From JANJUB01 sp040081075 (GTDB taxonomy: Bacteria > Armatimonadota > Fimbriimonadia > Fimbriimonadales > Fimbriimonadaceae): DNA of 64,000 nt. Positions 40,398 to 49,521 of the stretch are shown here, piece by piece. Within the stretch, counting starts at the first letter, position 1; each line of letters starts with the position of its first letter. The notes beneath the pieces are model-generated. The model was not told the origin of the DNA. It ran no database searches and worked only from the letters and a program-made list of their open reading frames with translations. The stretch spans positions 1 through 64,000 of the forward strand of contig JBEBHJ010000004.1 of assembly GCA_040081075.1 (NCBI GenBank), read 5' to 3'. The translations under genes and the position numbers were made by a program.

Positions 40398-42514
40398 CCT
40401 AGAATTCGACCCAATTGATGAACGCCGACCGCGGCGAGATAGGCCAACGTTGTCATGTATCCGAACATAAACAGGGGCCACTTCCAACTGTTCGTTTCCC
40501 GCTTTGCCGTGGCTAGTGTGGCCATGCATTGAGCGCACAAAGCGAAAAACACCATGAGTCCCACCGCAGTCCACTCGGTTAGCAGGGGCTTTCCATCCGG
40601 CCACTTTGCCCCTTGAATCGCTTTTCGCATCGCTCCAGATTCTGGCTCTTGATCGCCGATCGTAAACAAAATTCCCATGGAAGGGACAACCACTTCGCGG
40701 GCTGGAAAGGCGGCCAGGATGGAGGTAGTAATTCGCCAGTCAAATCCTGCCGGTAGAAACACAGGCTCAATGGCCCTACCCGCCTGCCCGAGATAACTAT
40801 TGCGTAGTTCTTGCTCCCGGATGTAGGCATCCTCTCTTCCAGAGCGGGGAGCGGCGAAATACTCCAGCCGGTAGCGAGCTTTGGCCTCATCGGACCGCGG
40901 AAAGTAGCTCGCCGCCCAGATGAGAATGGACATGAAGAAGATCATTGTCCCGGCCGTTTGTAGGAATACCCGACCCCTTTGGACTACGGCAATCCATACG
41001 TCTTTGAGTCGGGGAAGTTGGTAGGGAGGCAGTTCAAGCAAAAATGGAATCCGCTTGCTCTTTATCACGCCACGATTGAGGATGTAAACAACCGGTATTG
41101 CTACAACAAGACCCAGCAGGTGCATCGCGAAGAGCGTAAACCCCGCCCACGCGGCACCGAACTTGGGTTCGATGATCGCACCAATTAAGAGAACATAAAC
41201 CGGGAGCCTTGCTGAACAGCTCATCAACGGAGCCACCAAGATTGTTGCCAGGCGACTCTTGGGGTCGGGCATCACCCGAGCCGCCATGATCCCTGGGATA
41301 GCACAGGCGAAGCTCGACAGCAGCGGGATAAACGCCCGTCCATTCAGTCCACACCAGCCCAATAGCCGATCCATTAAGAATGCCGCGCGCGCCAAGTAGC
41401 CGGAACCTTCCAAGATACTGATGAATACAAATAGAATGAGAATCTGGGGCAAGAACACAATGGCGGCACTCATGCCTCCAAGAATGCCGTCCACCACCAA
41501 CGACTGAAGCCAGGGAATCGACTCGAGGCGACTGCTGGCCGCGGTTCCGAGCCAGCCAAACACGCTTTCGACTCCATCCATCACCGGCGAAGCAAACGTG
41601 TAAATAGACTGAAAAACAAGGTACATGACGCCGACAAACACAACCAACCCGGCAATTCGATGGGTTAAGATGCGATCCATCTTTTCTGATACCGTTCGCT
41701 TGGGAATGCCTACGTGGGTGATCACTTGTGCCGTCAGCTTAGCCGCCCAATCATAACGGTTGGAAACGACGCTGGTGGCAGCAATGCCTTGCACACCTAT
41801 CGCGTTCCGAGCGGAATCAAACGACTCCAAAACTTCGGGTACGTGTTCGAGTTTTTTGCGGAAAATCGGCTCGGGCTCAAGCAACCCAATGCGAAGTTCG
41901 GCGCGGGGAATATCCATGCCGATTCTTGCCAAACGTTCTTTTACCGCTGTGACATTCTCTTCCAAAAATGGTGGAAGTCCGAAGTCAACATGGGGAACCC
42001 GGGGCGAACCCAAATTTTCCAAGATGGCCTCTCGTAACGCGGTGATCCCACGACCCTGATTCCCGATTACGACCACGATTTGTGCGTCAAGTTCCTGCGC
42101 CAAACGGGGAACATCAACCGTGTCTCCATTGGGTTTCAGCAGGTCCGTCATCGTAAGTGCAACCAAAAGCGGAATGCCAGCATCCACCAGTTGAGAGTAG
42201 AGAAAGAGGTTTCGCTCAAGATTAGCAGCGTTGAGGACACACACGAGCAAGTCGGGCTTGGGATGCTCAGCCGAGCCTAAGATTGCAGCCGTTGCAACTT
42301 CCTCATCGGCCGATTTAGGATGCATCGAGTACAGCCCAGGAATATCCAGAAACTCAACTTCGATGTCGCCAAGCTTTGCGTTTGCGCTAATCCGCTCAAC
42401 AGTGACCCCGGGATAGTTTCCCACTTTCTGATTCGCACCCGTGAGCGAGTTAAACAGGCACGTCTTACCGGCGTTTGGGTTTCCGACAACGGCAATAAGG
42501 GGGATCTTGGGCAT
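40391..42514 (-). CDS. feoB: Ferrous iron transporter FeoB
   Basis: This encodes 707 residues. The N-terminal GTPase domain has G1 AVVGNPNAGKTCLFNSLTG, G3 LDIPGLYSMHP and G4 ALTMTDLLKP. The membrane part has about ten helices with two gate regions (GVMYLVFQSIYTFASP and FLPQILILFVFISILEGSGY; later FLQTAGTMIFFMSILIWAAS and ILAAFPAREVVVPSMGILF). It imports Fe(II) across the inner membrane. feoA lies eight bases upstream, forming feoAB. Confidence 0.97.
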   Translation of the reverse strand: MPKIPLIAVVGNPNAGKTCLFNSLTGANQKVGNYPGVTVERISANAKLGDIEVEFLDIPGLYSMHPKSADEEVATAAILGSAEHPKPDLLVCVLNAANLERNLFLYSQLVDAGIPLLVALTMTDLLKPNGDTVDVPRLAQELDAQIVVVIGNQGRGITALREAILENLGSPRVPHVDFGLPPFLEENVTAVKERLARIGMDIPRAELRIGLLEPEPIFRKKLEHVPEVLESFDSARNAIGVQGIAATSVVSNRYDWAAKLTAQVITHVGIPKRTVSEKMDRILTHRIAGLVVFVGVMYLVFQSIYTFASPVMDGVESVFGWLGTAASSRLESIPWLQSLVVDGILGGMSAAIVFLPQILILFVFISILEGSGYLARAAFLMDRLLGWCGLNGRAFIPLLSSFACAIPGIMAARVMPDPKSRLATILVAPLMSCSARLPVYVLLIGAIIEPKFGAAWAGFTLFAMHLLGLVVAIPVVYILNRGVIKSKRIPFLLELPPYQLPRLKDVWIAVVQRGRVFLQTAGTMIFFMSILIWAASYFPRSDEAKARYRLEYFAAPRSGREDAYIREQELRNSYLGQAGRAIEPVFLPAGFDWRITTSILAAFPAREVVVPSMGILFTIGDQEPESGAMRKAIQGAKWPDGKPLLTEWTAVGLMVFFALCAQCMATLATAKRETNSWKWPLFMFGYMTTLAYLAAVGVHQLGRILGY

Positions 42515-42522
42515 TGGGCGAG

Positions 42523-42747
42523 TTAAATTAGCTCGACCTCTATCCCCGCGGCTTCACACTTTCTCAGGCAAAGGGAATAACCGCGCAAACGAATTTCGAT
42601 CGTATCACCAAACGGTGCAACCTTAGCGACCGAAAACTCCGTTCCAACTGTGAGGCCCATTTCTTGAAGTCTCAACGTAGCTGGATTGGGCTCAATCGTT
42701 GAGACCCTTGCTCGCATATTGCGTTGGAGTTGATCAAAACTCATCAT
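42523..42747 (-). CDS. feoA: FeoA
   Basis: This encodes 74 residues with the SH3-like FeoA fold: ARVSTIEPNPATLRLQEMGL, then TVGTEFSVAKVAPFGDTIEI and RLRGYSLCLRKCEAAGIEVE. FeoA is a small cytosolic partner of FeoB. It precedes feoB with an eight-base gap and follows a candidate operator. Confidence 0.95.
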   Translation of the reverse strand: MMSFDQLQRNMRARVSTIEPNPATLRLQEMGLTVGTEFSVAKVAPFGDTIEIRLRGYSLCLRKCEAAGIEVELI

Positions 42748-42765
42748 CTGAACGTTACCACGTTT

Positions 42766-42782
42766 CTTAACCTGCTGTTAAG
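42766..42782 (-). promoter_or_regulatory. Candidate operator of feoAB
   Basis: CTTAAC-CTGCT-GTTAAG is a perfect 6+5+6 inverted repeat lying 19-35 bases before the feoA start codon. Position and size fit a dyad bound by an iron-responsive repressor (DtxR/MntR or Fur class), but the sequence does not match a consensus I can name. It could also act at the mRNA as a hairpin. Confidence 0.4.
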
Positions 42783-42923
42783 CCTAGACGGCTCGCTAGT
42801 GGGGAAAGTTTACTCTTTATCTTGATTTGTTCGTCAGGATTCATTGGAACTTTGCCGTATCCCTTCTTGTTAGGTTCCATATTCTGCCAGCACAGCGAGT
42901 TTGAGAAGAGAAGCAATACACTT

Positions 42924-43757
42924 ATGCCCTTGAAAAAAGACATGTATGATCCCAACGCGGTCGAGGAGACTCCCCGCTCAAGCCTCGTTACCCGAAAGGA
43001 TCTCATAAAAGGCGCGGTGATACTCTTTGTCCTAACCATAATGGGATGCCCTATTTACGGCAAGATGCTTGAAGATCGAAACAAACAGCTTTGTAAGCGT
43101 AACTTGGGCGAGATATCGCAGGCTCTGCTGCTCTACTCAAGTGAGAACTCCGACCGCCTTCCTCCGGTCTATGAGGCGAACGCAGATGGCTCGGCTCGCT
43201 TAAGTGATGGGCGCGCTTACACTTGGATTTCAAATGTTTCACCTTATGTTTCAAACCCGACGGTGTTTGAGTGCCCAGCTTGCAAGGAAGATGAATTCTC
43301 GCTCAATGAAGGCGCGAAAGGTGATGCCATCAAGTGCGGTTACGGAATGTTCGGGGCGCTCAATGCGCGACCACTTTCTGACATTGCAAACCAACAGTCT
43401 GAAGTCATGATCTCGGAAACATCGAACGGGGGATCGCAAGACTCATATAATCCGACCCCAATTGTTGGATTCGATGGATTCATGATCGGCTTTGAAAAGA
43501 CGAACTTTCTCCCCGATGATGCTCCTGCCAGCCGTCGCGATAGCGCCCTTGTGTCTCGCCTTGCGTTCCGAGGAACCAAGACAGGCATTTTCGGCGAAAA
43601 GGGCTCGGACGGGAAGATGATTGAAAAACTGGGGCGCCATAACGGCGGCAATCACTTCGTCTTTGCCGATGGTCATATTGAAACGAGGGGATCCAGGATG
43701 ATGCAGATTGAAAGAATCTTTGGCAAAGAAATAACCGGTCACTGGTCAATTCCCTAG
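42924..43757 (+). CDS. Pseudopilin-like protein with H-X9-DG-type C-terminus
   Basis: This encodes 277 residues from the ATG at 42924. A basic, polar N-terminus (MPLKKDMYDPNAVEETPRSS) leads to one membrane helix (LIKGAVILFVLTIMGCPIYG). The rest follows the DUF1559-like pattern common in Planctomycetes and Armatimonadota: CKRNLGEISQALLLYSSENS, VFECPACKEDEF, and the C-terminal HNGGNHFVFADGHIETRG, the 'HxGG.n.lF.DGHve' ending. The classic prepilin cleavage motif is absent, so it is a signal-anchored relative. Its role is probably in the cell envelope or a secretion pseudopilus. Confidence 0.7.
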   Translation: MPLKKDMYDPNAVEETPRSSLVTRKDLIKGAVILFVLTIMGCPIYGKMLEDRNKQLCKRNLGEISQALLLYSSENSDRLPPVYEANADGSARLSDGRAYTWISNVSPYVSNPTVFECPACKEDEFSLNEGAKGDAIKCGYGMFGALNARPLSDIANQQSEVMISETSNGGSQDSYNPTPIVGFDGFMIGFEKTNFLPDDAPASRRDSALVSRLAFRGTKTGIFGEKGSDGKMIEKLGRHNGGNHFVFADGHIETRGSRMMQIERIFGKEITGHWSIP

Positions 43758-43758
43758 C

Positions 43759-44688
43759 CTATTCAAATGGCAGATCAACTGGCGGTTTGACTGGTCCCTT
43801 TTTGGGGGCATCCGCGTTCATGACACTCTCCCAACTTACTCGGTGTTTGGCCTTTCCGTTCATGTGAAGGACGGCTGCTAGCCAGATAATGAACCCAATC
43901 CCCAACGGAATCAAGGAAACGATGTCCACCGAGCCGCGTTGTGTAGCAATTGCGGTGATGGATTGTAAGGCGCCTCGCCCAAGGACAAGGCAAACGAGCC
44001 AAGCCAGCATTAAAACTACCCCGGGAATGATCGATCCTGTAACAATTTGACCCAGCCCAGGAACCAAGGCCGACAACAAGGTAGCGATCCGCGCATTAGC
44101 CGTTGTCTCTCCCATTTCCGCGACAATGGCGGCGCTTTTGGCTTGAGATCTAAACACCAAATCGGCAAGTTTGGCGTCCGCCGATTTGTTGCGTTGATCA
44201 AGGACTACAGCGATCCGATACAGGTGCGCGGCTTCCAGGTTCTTTCGATCAAAAGCGGCGAAATCAGCCTGGCACTCCACAACGAGGGAAGAGCCTGGGG
44301 CGATGGCCCTTGCTTCATCCAAATATTTCGAGGCAAACTCCTTGTTGCCGCGCTTCAACTCAAGCTGGAATCGTTGGCACAACCCCTCGGCTTTGCTGAG
44401 GGCTTCTTCACTGGGTTGTGGCAGCGCTTTTGCCTCAAGCCTAGCCTTTGCCATGAGTCCCAAGGGTGCGCTTTGCTCTGAAGTCGAGGGCGCTGGTTCC
44501 GACGTCAAGGCTGGAGCTGGTGCCGGGGTCTCAGCCTCGCCTGGGGTCGAAATGACCGCCGTTGCTTCAGCCGTTGGCCCACTGATTTGCGCGCGCAGGG
44601 CCGCCGCCTCCTGCTCCAAGGCTTGCAAGCGAGCAAGGGCTTCTTCGGCGCTTACACTGTTTCCTGGCTGGTTTGCATCGTTTTCCAA
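43759..44688 (-). CDS. Membrane protein with coiled coil and helical-repeat region
   Basis: This encodes 309 residues. The first part is a coiled coil (SAEEALARLQALEQEAAALR), then a Pro/Ala/Ser linker, then a TPR-like helical stretch (EGLCQRFQLELKRGNKEFAS, KYLDEARAIAPGSSLVVECQ), and a C-terminal membrane domain: ALVPGLGQIVTGSIIPGVVL, then LMLAWLVCLVLG and LIPLGIGFIIWLAAVLHM. The 'PGLGQ...G....G' element is typical of small TM2-like membrane modules. It is last in the obg-nadD-rsfS run; its start overlaps rsfS by 37 bases. Confidence 0.65.
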   Translation of the reverse strand: MENDANQPGNSVSAEEALARLQALEQEAAALRAQISGPTAEATAVISTPGEAETPAPAPALTSEPAPSTSEQSAPLGLMAKARLEAKALPQPSEEALSKAEGLCQRFQLELKRGNKEFASKYLDEARAIAPGSSLVVECQADFAAFDRKNLEAAHLYRIAVVLDQRNKSADAKLADLVFRSQAKSAAIVAEMGETTANARIATLLSALVPGLGQIVTGSIIPGVVLMLAWLVCLVLGRGALQSITAIATQRGSVDIVSLIPLGIGFIIWLAAVLHMNGKAKHRVSWESVMNADAPKKGPVKPPVDLPFE

Positions 44689-44993
44689 AGCGTCTCCAAG
44701 TCAAAGAATTGACGTTGCTCATCCCGCATAATGTGCAGAACTACATCACCGTAGTCCTGCAAAATCCAGCCCGTGTTATTGCCTTCGGTTCGCAAGGGCC
44801 GTTCTTTGAGCCTGCGCATATGATCCCCTACCTTATCTGCGATCGCGGAAAGCTGTCGGTCATTAGTGGCGCTGCAAACTATGAAGTAATCGGCGATCGA
44901 TGTTTTTTCACGCACATCAAGGGTTTCAATCTCTTCTCCCTTCATGTCGTCTATGACTTTTGTGATGATTTGTACTTTTTCTGAGCTGGTCAT
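44652..44993 (-). CDS. rsfS: Ribosomal silencing factor RsfS
   Basis: This encodes 113 residues. The family signature is clear: KGEEIETLDVREKTSIADYF, IVCSATNDRQLSAIADKVGD, then GWILQDYGDVVLHIMRDEQR. RsfS binds L14 and blocks joining of the subunits when nutrients are short. It overlaps nadD by four bases, a widely conserved pairing. Confidence 0.95.
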   Translation of the reverse strand: MTSSEKVQIITKVIDDMKGEEIETLDVREKTSIADYFIVCSATNDRQLSAIADKVGDHMRRLKERPLRTEGNNTGWILQDYGDVVLHIMRDEQRQFFDLETLWKTMQTSQETV

Positions 44994-45595
44994 AAGTCTC
45001 CGTAGAGTTTGTGTTTCTTTATCGTAGCGTATACAGCGGGATCAAGGAACAGGACGGCGGATTTTCGCGCGCCGATTCGGTGGCGAATGTCGGTTGACGA
45101 GATTTCCGATGCGGGAATCTGAATGACGTCCACATGGCTGGCGTCCAATCCCGGTAAGTCCCCTTTGTTCATTGGCGGTCGAAGGGCCACTCCCATGCGG
45201 CACATTTTTGCTAGTTTTTCGGGGTTCTTCCATTTAGGCAAGCTCTTGAACGAGTCCGCCCCCATGATAAGCCAGTAATTTGCGGGGCGAACATGTTGGA
45301 GTTCCAACAGGGTGTCATAAGTGTAACTCTGGCCCCTGCGACTCAATTCTATATCGCTAATGCTCATCTTAGGCTGGTCATGGATTGCGGCTTGTATCAG
45401 CTCAATTCGTATGGGGCCTGGCGTTGCTTTGCCGATTTTCAATGGGTTCTTCGCGGCCGGGATCCAAATCAGTTCGTCAAGCTGAAGCTCATGAAGCGCC
45501 GCCTTGGCGAGCGCAATATGCCCTAAGTGGGGAGGATCAAAGGTGCCCCCAAAAAGGCCGATTCTAGGAAGATCTGGATTAGTTGTCTGGTTCAT
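44990..45595 (-). CDS. nadD: Nicotinate-nucleotide adenylyltransferase
   Basis: This encodes 201 residues from the ATG at 45595 (MNQTTNPDLPRIG); a longer frame from 45616 is possible. IGLFGGTFDPPHLGHIALAK holds the nucleotidyltransferase HxGH site; LIWIPAAKNPLK and SSTDIRHRIGA complete the family pattern. It makes nicotinate adenine dinucleotide in NAD synthesis. It overlaps the end of obg by 17 bases and the start of rsfS by four. Confidence 0.95.
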   Translation of the reverse strand: MNQTTNPDLPRIGLFGGTFDPPHLGHIALAKAALHELQLDELIWIPAAKNPLKIGKATPGPIRIELIQAAIHDQPKMSISDIELSRRGQSYTYDTLLELQHVRPANYWLIMGADSFKSLPKWKNPEKLAKMCRMGVALRPPMNKGDLPGLDASHVDVIQIPASEISSTDIRHRIGARKSAVLFLDPAVYATIKKHKLYGDL

Positions 45596-46853
45596 ATGCA
45601 AAGTCAAAGTTCCCAATCTCTACGGTATCGCCCTCTTGGGCGCCAAGCTCTTCAAGTCGCTGGATCACTCCAATCTTCTGTAAGCGGCGGTGGAGATAAC
45701 GCAGTGCCTCATCGCTGGCAAGGTCTGTCATCGCGATCATGCGCTCAATCCGCTTACCTTGTACCGAAAATCCAGAATCCGTCCGAACAACGTCCCACTG
45801 ACCAGCGTCTTTGGCTTCTTGTAAGGGGATGATGATAGGGAAGCGGGGTTGTTCCGAAGCCCGAGTGACTTCAGTTGCCATGGCATGAAGAAGTGGCTCG
45901 ATGCCGGCACCACTTACACCAGAAATAGGGAAAATCGGGACTTGTTCAGGGATCACCGTTCTCAGTCGCTCTATTTCAAGTTCAACAGCATCCCCATCAA
46001 CTGTATCAATCTTGTTCAGAACCACAATGCGAGGCCGTCCGGTCAGTTCTTCAGAGTACTTTGCAAGTTCAGCTTGGATCAACTGATAGTTTGCCACGGG
46101 GTCGGATTGGTCGAGGGGCAAGATCTCCACGAGGTGAACAAGCAAGAGTGTCCGCTCCACGTGCTTCAGAAACTGAATTCCTAACCCCTTGCCCTCAGAA
46201 GCTCCTTCAATGAGACCGGGCATATCGGCTACCGTAAACGAGTTGTCGCCCACCGATACGACGCCTAAATTGGGCACGATCGTCGTAAACGGGTAGTTCG
46301 CAATTTTCGGCTTAGCCGCGCTTATCCGGCTGATTAGCGTGCTCTTGCCTGCGTTCGGAAGGCCAATTAATCCCACATCGGCGAGCAGTTTAAGCTCCAA
46401 CCGAGCGACTAAGGTGTCGCCGGGCGCGCCCTTCTGAGCCAGAGTTGGGGCTTGTCTTACGCTATTCGTGTAGTGAAGATTGCCGAAACCACCGCGCCCG
46501 CCCTTGCACAGCACGGTTTTCATGCCGTCAACGGCTAGGTCAACGAGCGGAGTGTTGCTCTCATGATCGTAAACAACCGTTCCCACCGGCACTCGAATCT
46601 CAATCGGTTTTGCGTTGTGGCCATCTTTGTTGCCGTGGGCGTCAATCCCATTTGGGGCGGTGAACTCTGATTTGAGCTGGAAATCATAAAGGGTGCGGCG
46701 ACTGCGATCGGCGATGAGAATGATATCGCCGCCTCTACCGCCGTCGGCTCCATCAGGCCCACCTCGGGGGACGTGCTTCTCCCGATGGAAGCTAGCGGCA
46801 CCGGCCCCGCCGCGACCTGAATTGAAGGTCACGATCGCTTCATCTAGGAACAT
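45579..46853 (-). CDS. obgE: GTPase Obg
   Basis: This encodes 424 residues in three domains: the glycine-rich Obg fold (FNSGRGGAGAASFHREKHVP, GGRGGDIILIADRS), a G domain (GLIGLPNAGKSTLISRISA, VADMPGLIEGAS, IVVLNKIDTVDGD), and the C-terminal OCT domain (FSVQGKRIERMIAMTDLASD, EGDTVEIGNFDFAYEPD). Obg is an essential ribosome-assembly and stress GTPase. It is co-directional with nadD and rsfS downstream and follows the penicillin-acylase-type gene by 44 bases. Confidence 0.97.
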   Translation of the reverse strand: MFLDEAIVTFNSGRGGAGAASFHREKHVPRGGPDGADGGRGGDIILIADRSRRTLYDFQLKSEFTAPNGIDAHGNKDGHNAKPIEIRVPVGTVVYDHESNTPLVDLAVDGMKTVLCKGGRGGFGNLHYTNSVRQAPTLAQKGAPGDTLVARLELKLLADVGLIGLPNAGKSTLISRISAAKPKIANYPFTTIVPNLGVVSVGDNSFTVADMPGLIEGASEGKGLGIQFLKHVERTLLLVHLVEILPLDQSDPVANYQLIQAELAKYSEELTGRPRIVVLNKIDTVDGDAVELEIERLRTVIPEQVPIFPISGVSGAGIEPLLHAMATEVTRASEQPRFPIIIPLQEAKDAGQWDVVRTDSGFSVQGKRIERMIAMTDLASDEALRYLHRRLQKIGVIQRLEELGAQEGDTVEIGNFDFAYEPDN

Positions 46854-46897
46854 GCCCTAATTGTGACGTGTTTGAGGGTCCGGGCGCGGGTCTGGAC

Positions 46898-49024
46898 CTA
46901 ATAGTGCATCGGCTTGAACCGCCAATTGCGGGCTAAGGAAGCCTGATCGGTGCGATGTGGGCCCGATTCAGCGATTCCGGGTGGGAGCACATTTCTACCC
47001 TTTGGCACCTTGAACAGCTCAATCACTTGGATGTAGGTGCCTCGATCACTGTAAAGGATGGGCTCTTCGCCCTGAACGGCGATTCTTCCGGCTTTGTAGA
47101 GCGGAGTGTCTTTCTTGGCAAACTCCTGGCGAACTTTGTCCAGGGCAGCTTTGATCACTTCTTCCTTCGTTCGCGAGCCAAGAAAATTGAATCTAGTCTT
47201 GCCTTCAAGCGCATTGAGCATAAGTGAGGGCTGAATGGCTTGCTTGAAGTTATCTGGGGAAATCAACGAGCCGATGCTGGAGGAGAAGATTTCGCTGCGC
47301 AACACATCAAAGAACCTCAAATAAAACGCTGCCTCGCCGGACCCATCGATCAACTTGCCATCGAACGCAGAGTAACCGCAGGAAGCGAGGAGCCTTTGAA
47401 AGGATCGGAAGTTGTAATCGGTGCGCGCGGCATTGGATATCGCATTTTCCAAGTCACTCGTGTTCAACTTGGGCTTGGTTAACCTCTCCAACAAAACCGA
47501 GTTGCGGAATATCCGGCCCCAAACCGGCGTGTCGAAATTGGGCCACCAAGACACCGGCTTATTGTTCCAGTTCACCAACAAACCTGACTTCGGATTGATC
47601 ACTTGGGGCAACTTGTCTTTGGGAATGTATCCTTTCCAGTCAAATTTAGGATCAGCTGGTGTAGGGAATCTAGGATCAACTTCCGATGAACGCAACGGGA
47701 CGTTGCCCACATATCGATGTCCGATGTCTCCCTTGGTTGTAGCAAAGAAAAAATTGAAGTTCAAAGTTGCCTTGTCGGTTGAGGCCACGATGTCCTTGAC
47801 CGATTTAGCTTGGTACAGGCCAAAAAATGCGTCAAAACTCTCGAGTTCACGTTTCCAAAAGCTTGACCGGCGGATGAAGATCGTTCCGGAACGGAGCGCA
47901 AGAACTACTGGACCCCACTCGGTGCGAGCTTGTTCAAGCTTGACTGTCTCGCCCCCCTTCACTTTTATCTCAAAGGGGACCGTTAGGATCGGCTTGACTT
48001 GGCCAGCGAGCTCGTACCCGTCTCCTTTCTTGGAAGTAAAGTAGATATCTTCGGTGTCTGCGACACCGGTTGTCAATCCCCAAGCCATGAAATCGGTATG
48101 TCCAACGATAATGCCCGGGACGCCCGGTATATCCATGCCGACAGCTTTAACGCCAGGCGCATCAAGCGACATTTCATGCACGATGCTAGGTTGGCGAAAT
48201 CCCATTTGGGGACCGGAAAGAAGAAGGGGAACACCCTTTGACGATCGCTTTGGGGCCGCTACGATGCAATAACTTCCAGATTTATAGGGAGCGCTAACAC
48301 TTGCCGCAACCCGAGTAGATTCTTCCCGCATTGCAACTCTTATTCCTGGCAAGAGCTCAATAAGCGAGGCTTTGGGAAGCATTGCAAGGTGAGAAGCGGT
48401 CACAGACGGAGTAGGGCTACTGAAATTGACTCGACTCTTAACGTCTTCGTCGGCAATCGTCGTGGTTGCGCGGGAATCGTTGAACCACGCGAGATCGTTG
48501 AGGACGTCGCTTTCATGACCTTTTAGGGCGGGCTGGGTTTGCAGATAGCCGTAAAGGGCCATGTTTCGAATTTCCCCGGCCCCGCCACGGCCAAAGGTCT
48601 GGAGCATTCTCACTGCAATGGCCGCCGAATCCTCCGGTTTCCATGGTCTCGGTTGAAATCCGCTCTCGGCGTATTCTTTCGGAAGCCTTCCTTCCCTTAT
48701 GAAGCGATTGATTCCTGCGGCGTAGGCAGAAACCGCAGTTTGAATCCTTTCGGGAAGTTTTCTGACTTGGGCGGTCAGCTCGCTCTGGGTGTATGCCACG
48801 CGGAGCACATCTTTGTCGGAGGCTACGAAATCAGGACCGAAAACCTCGGCCATCGTTCCCGTCGCCAACCTGCGGCTGTTTTCCATCTGCCACAAGCGGT
48901 CTTCGGCCACGGCGTAGCCGGCCATTTCAAACGCTTGGGCCCAAGATGTTGCCCGGATATGGGGCACACCAAAGGAATCTCGGGTGATTCCAGCAGAAAA
49001 AACAAGGGGCAAAAGGGCAAGCAT
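46898..49024 (-). CDS. Penicillin acylase family (Ntn) hydrolase
   Basis: This encodes 708 residues. A short signal (MLALLPLVFSA) is followed by the alpha-chain start ITRDSFGVPHIRATSWAQAF and DRLWQMENSRRLATGTMAEV. The autoprocessing site is near residue 250: YKSGSYCIVAAPKRSSKG, where Ser of GSY would become the beta-chain N-terminus; the usual Asn after it is Tyr. PSIVHEMSLDAPGVKAVGMD, then IPGVPGIIVGHTDFMAWGLT, are the family core. Members hydrolyse beta-lactam side chains or acyl-homoserine lactones in the periplasm; the substrate is unknown. It follows a 66-residue membrane protein by 16 bases. Confidence 0.85.
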   Translation of the reverse strand: MLALLPLVFSAGITRDSFGVPHIRATSWAQAFEMAGYAVAEDRLWQMENSRRLATGTMAEVFGPDFVASDKDVLRVAYTQSELTAQVRKLPERIQTAVSAYAAGINRFIREGRLPKEYAESGFQPRPWKPEDSAAIAVRMLQTFGRGGAGEIRNMALYGYLQTQPALKGHESDVLNDLAWFNDSRATTTIADEDVKSRVNFSSPTPSVTASHLAMLPKASLIELLPGIRVAMREESTRVAASVSAPYKSGSYCIVAAPKRSSKGVPLLLSGPQMGFRQPSIVHEMSLDAPGVKAVGMDIPGVPGIIVGHTDFMAWGLTTGVADTEDIYFTSKKGDGYELAGQVKPILTVPFEIKVKGGETVKLEQARTEWGPVVLALRSGTIFIRRSSFWKRELESFDAFFGLYQAKSVKDIVASTDKATLNFNFFFATTKGDIGHRYVGNVPLRSSEVDPRFPTPADPKFDWKGYIPKDKLPQVINPKSGLLVNWNNKPVSWWPNFDTPVWGRIFRNSVLLERLTKPKLNTSDLENAISNAARTDYNFRSFQRLLASCGYSAFDGKLIDGSGEAAFYLRFFDVLRSEIFSSSIGSLISPDNFKQAIQPSLMLNALEGKTRFNFLGSRTKEEVIKAALDKVRQEFAKKDTPLYKAGRIAVQGEEPILYSDRGTYIQVIELFKVPKGRNVLPPGIAESGPHRTDQASLARNWRFKPMHY

Positions 49025-49040
49025 GCCCTATTTTAGCGGG

Positions 49041-49241
49041 TCAGGGCAGATATCGTCGTTTTCGACCGCCGAGAGCCTTGCGCTCGACCAAGCCGTAAAC
49101 AATAAGGCCGATACCGACAATGACTCCAACCGGGATTAAGAAGCCGAGCAGGCTTCTAATCAAACCAACTGCAAATCCGGCAGTTAGAACGCCAACAATG
49201 ATGATAAGACCGAGTTTTAAACTACCTGACATATTCTTCAT
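49041..49241 (-). CDS. Small membrane protein
   Basis: This encodes 66 residues with two closely spaced hydrophobic segments (LKLGLIIIVGVLTAGFAVGL and FLIPVGVIVGIGLIVYGLV) and a basic tail GGRKRRYLP. It is probably the first gene of the transcript that goes on to the acylase and obg. No family was recognised. Confidence 0.6.
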   Translation of the reverse strand: MKNMSGSLKLGLIIIVGVLTAGFAVGLIRSLLGFLIPVGVIVGIGLIVYGLVERKALGGRKRRYLP

Positions 49242-49521
49242 TAGACTCCGCGCTTTTGAATGCGCTTAACCTTTCAACTGTCATTGTAGGCGATATGTTC
49301 GGGATCGCCAAGTAGATCGGGACCTTGTACCCTGCGAAGAATTTTGCTCATATTCGGTCTCAAGTGAGAACTTTCCGGGATACCGATGCGTCTGTCGGTT
49401 GACCGTATCGGAGGATGCCCTTTCAATTTTATGGAAAAGGCGGCTAAAATACGGGGGTTAATTGCGTGTGCGCGATGTAGTGTTGCGCTTGCGCTCATTT
49501 AGGGAAGAGGTGTTTAAGTCG

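Noticed and set aside
49242..49521. Regulatory RNA before the giant surface protein
   Set aside because: A weak eight-pair hairpin (CCGATGCG / CGTATCGG, 49384-49412) is visible but no conserved RNA structure is recognised.
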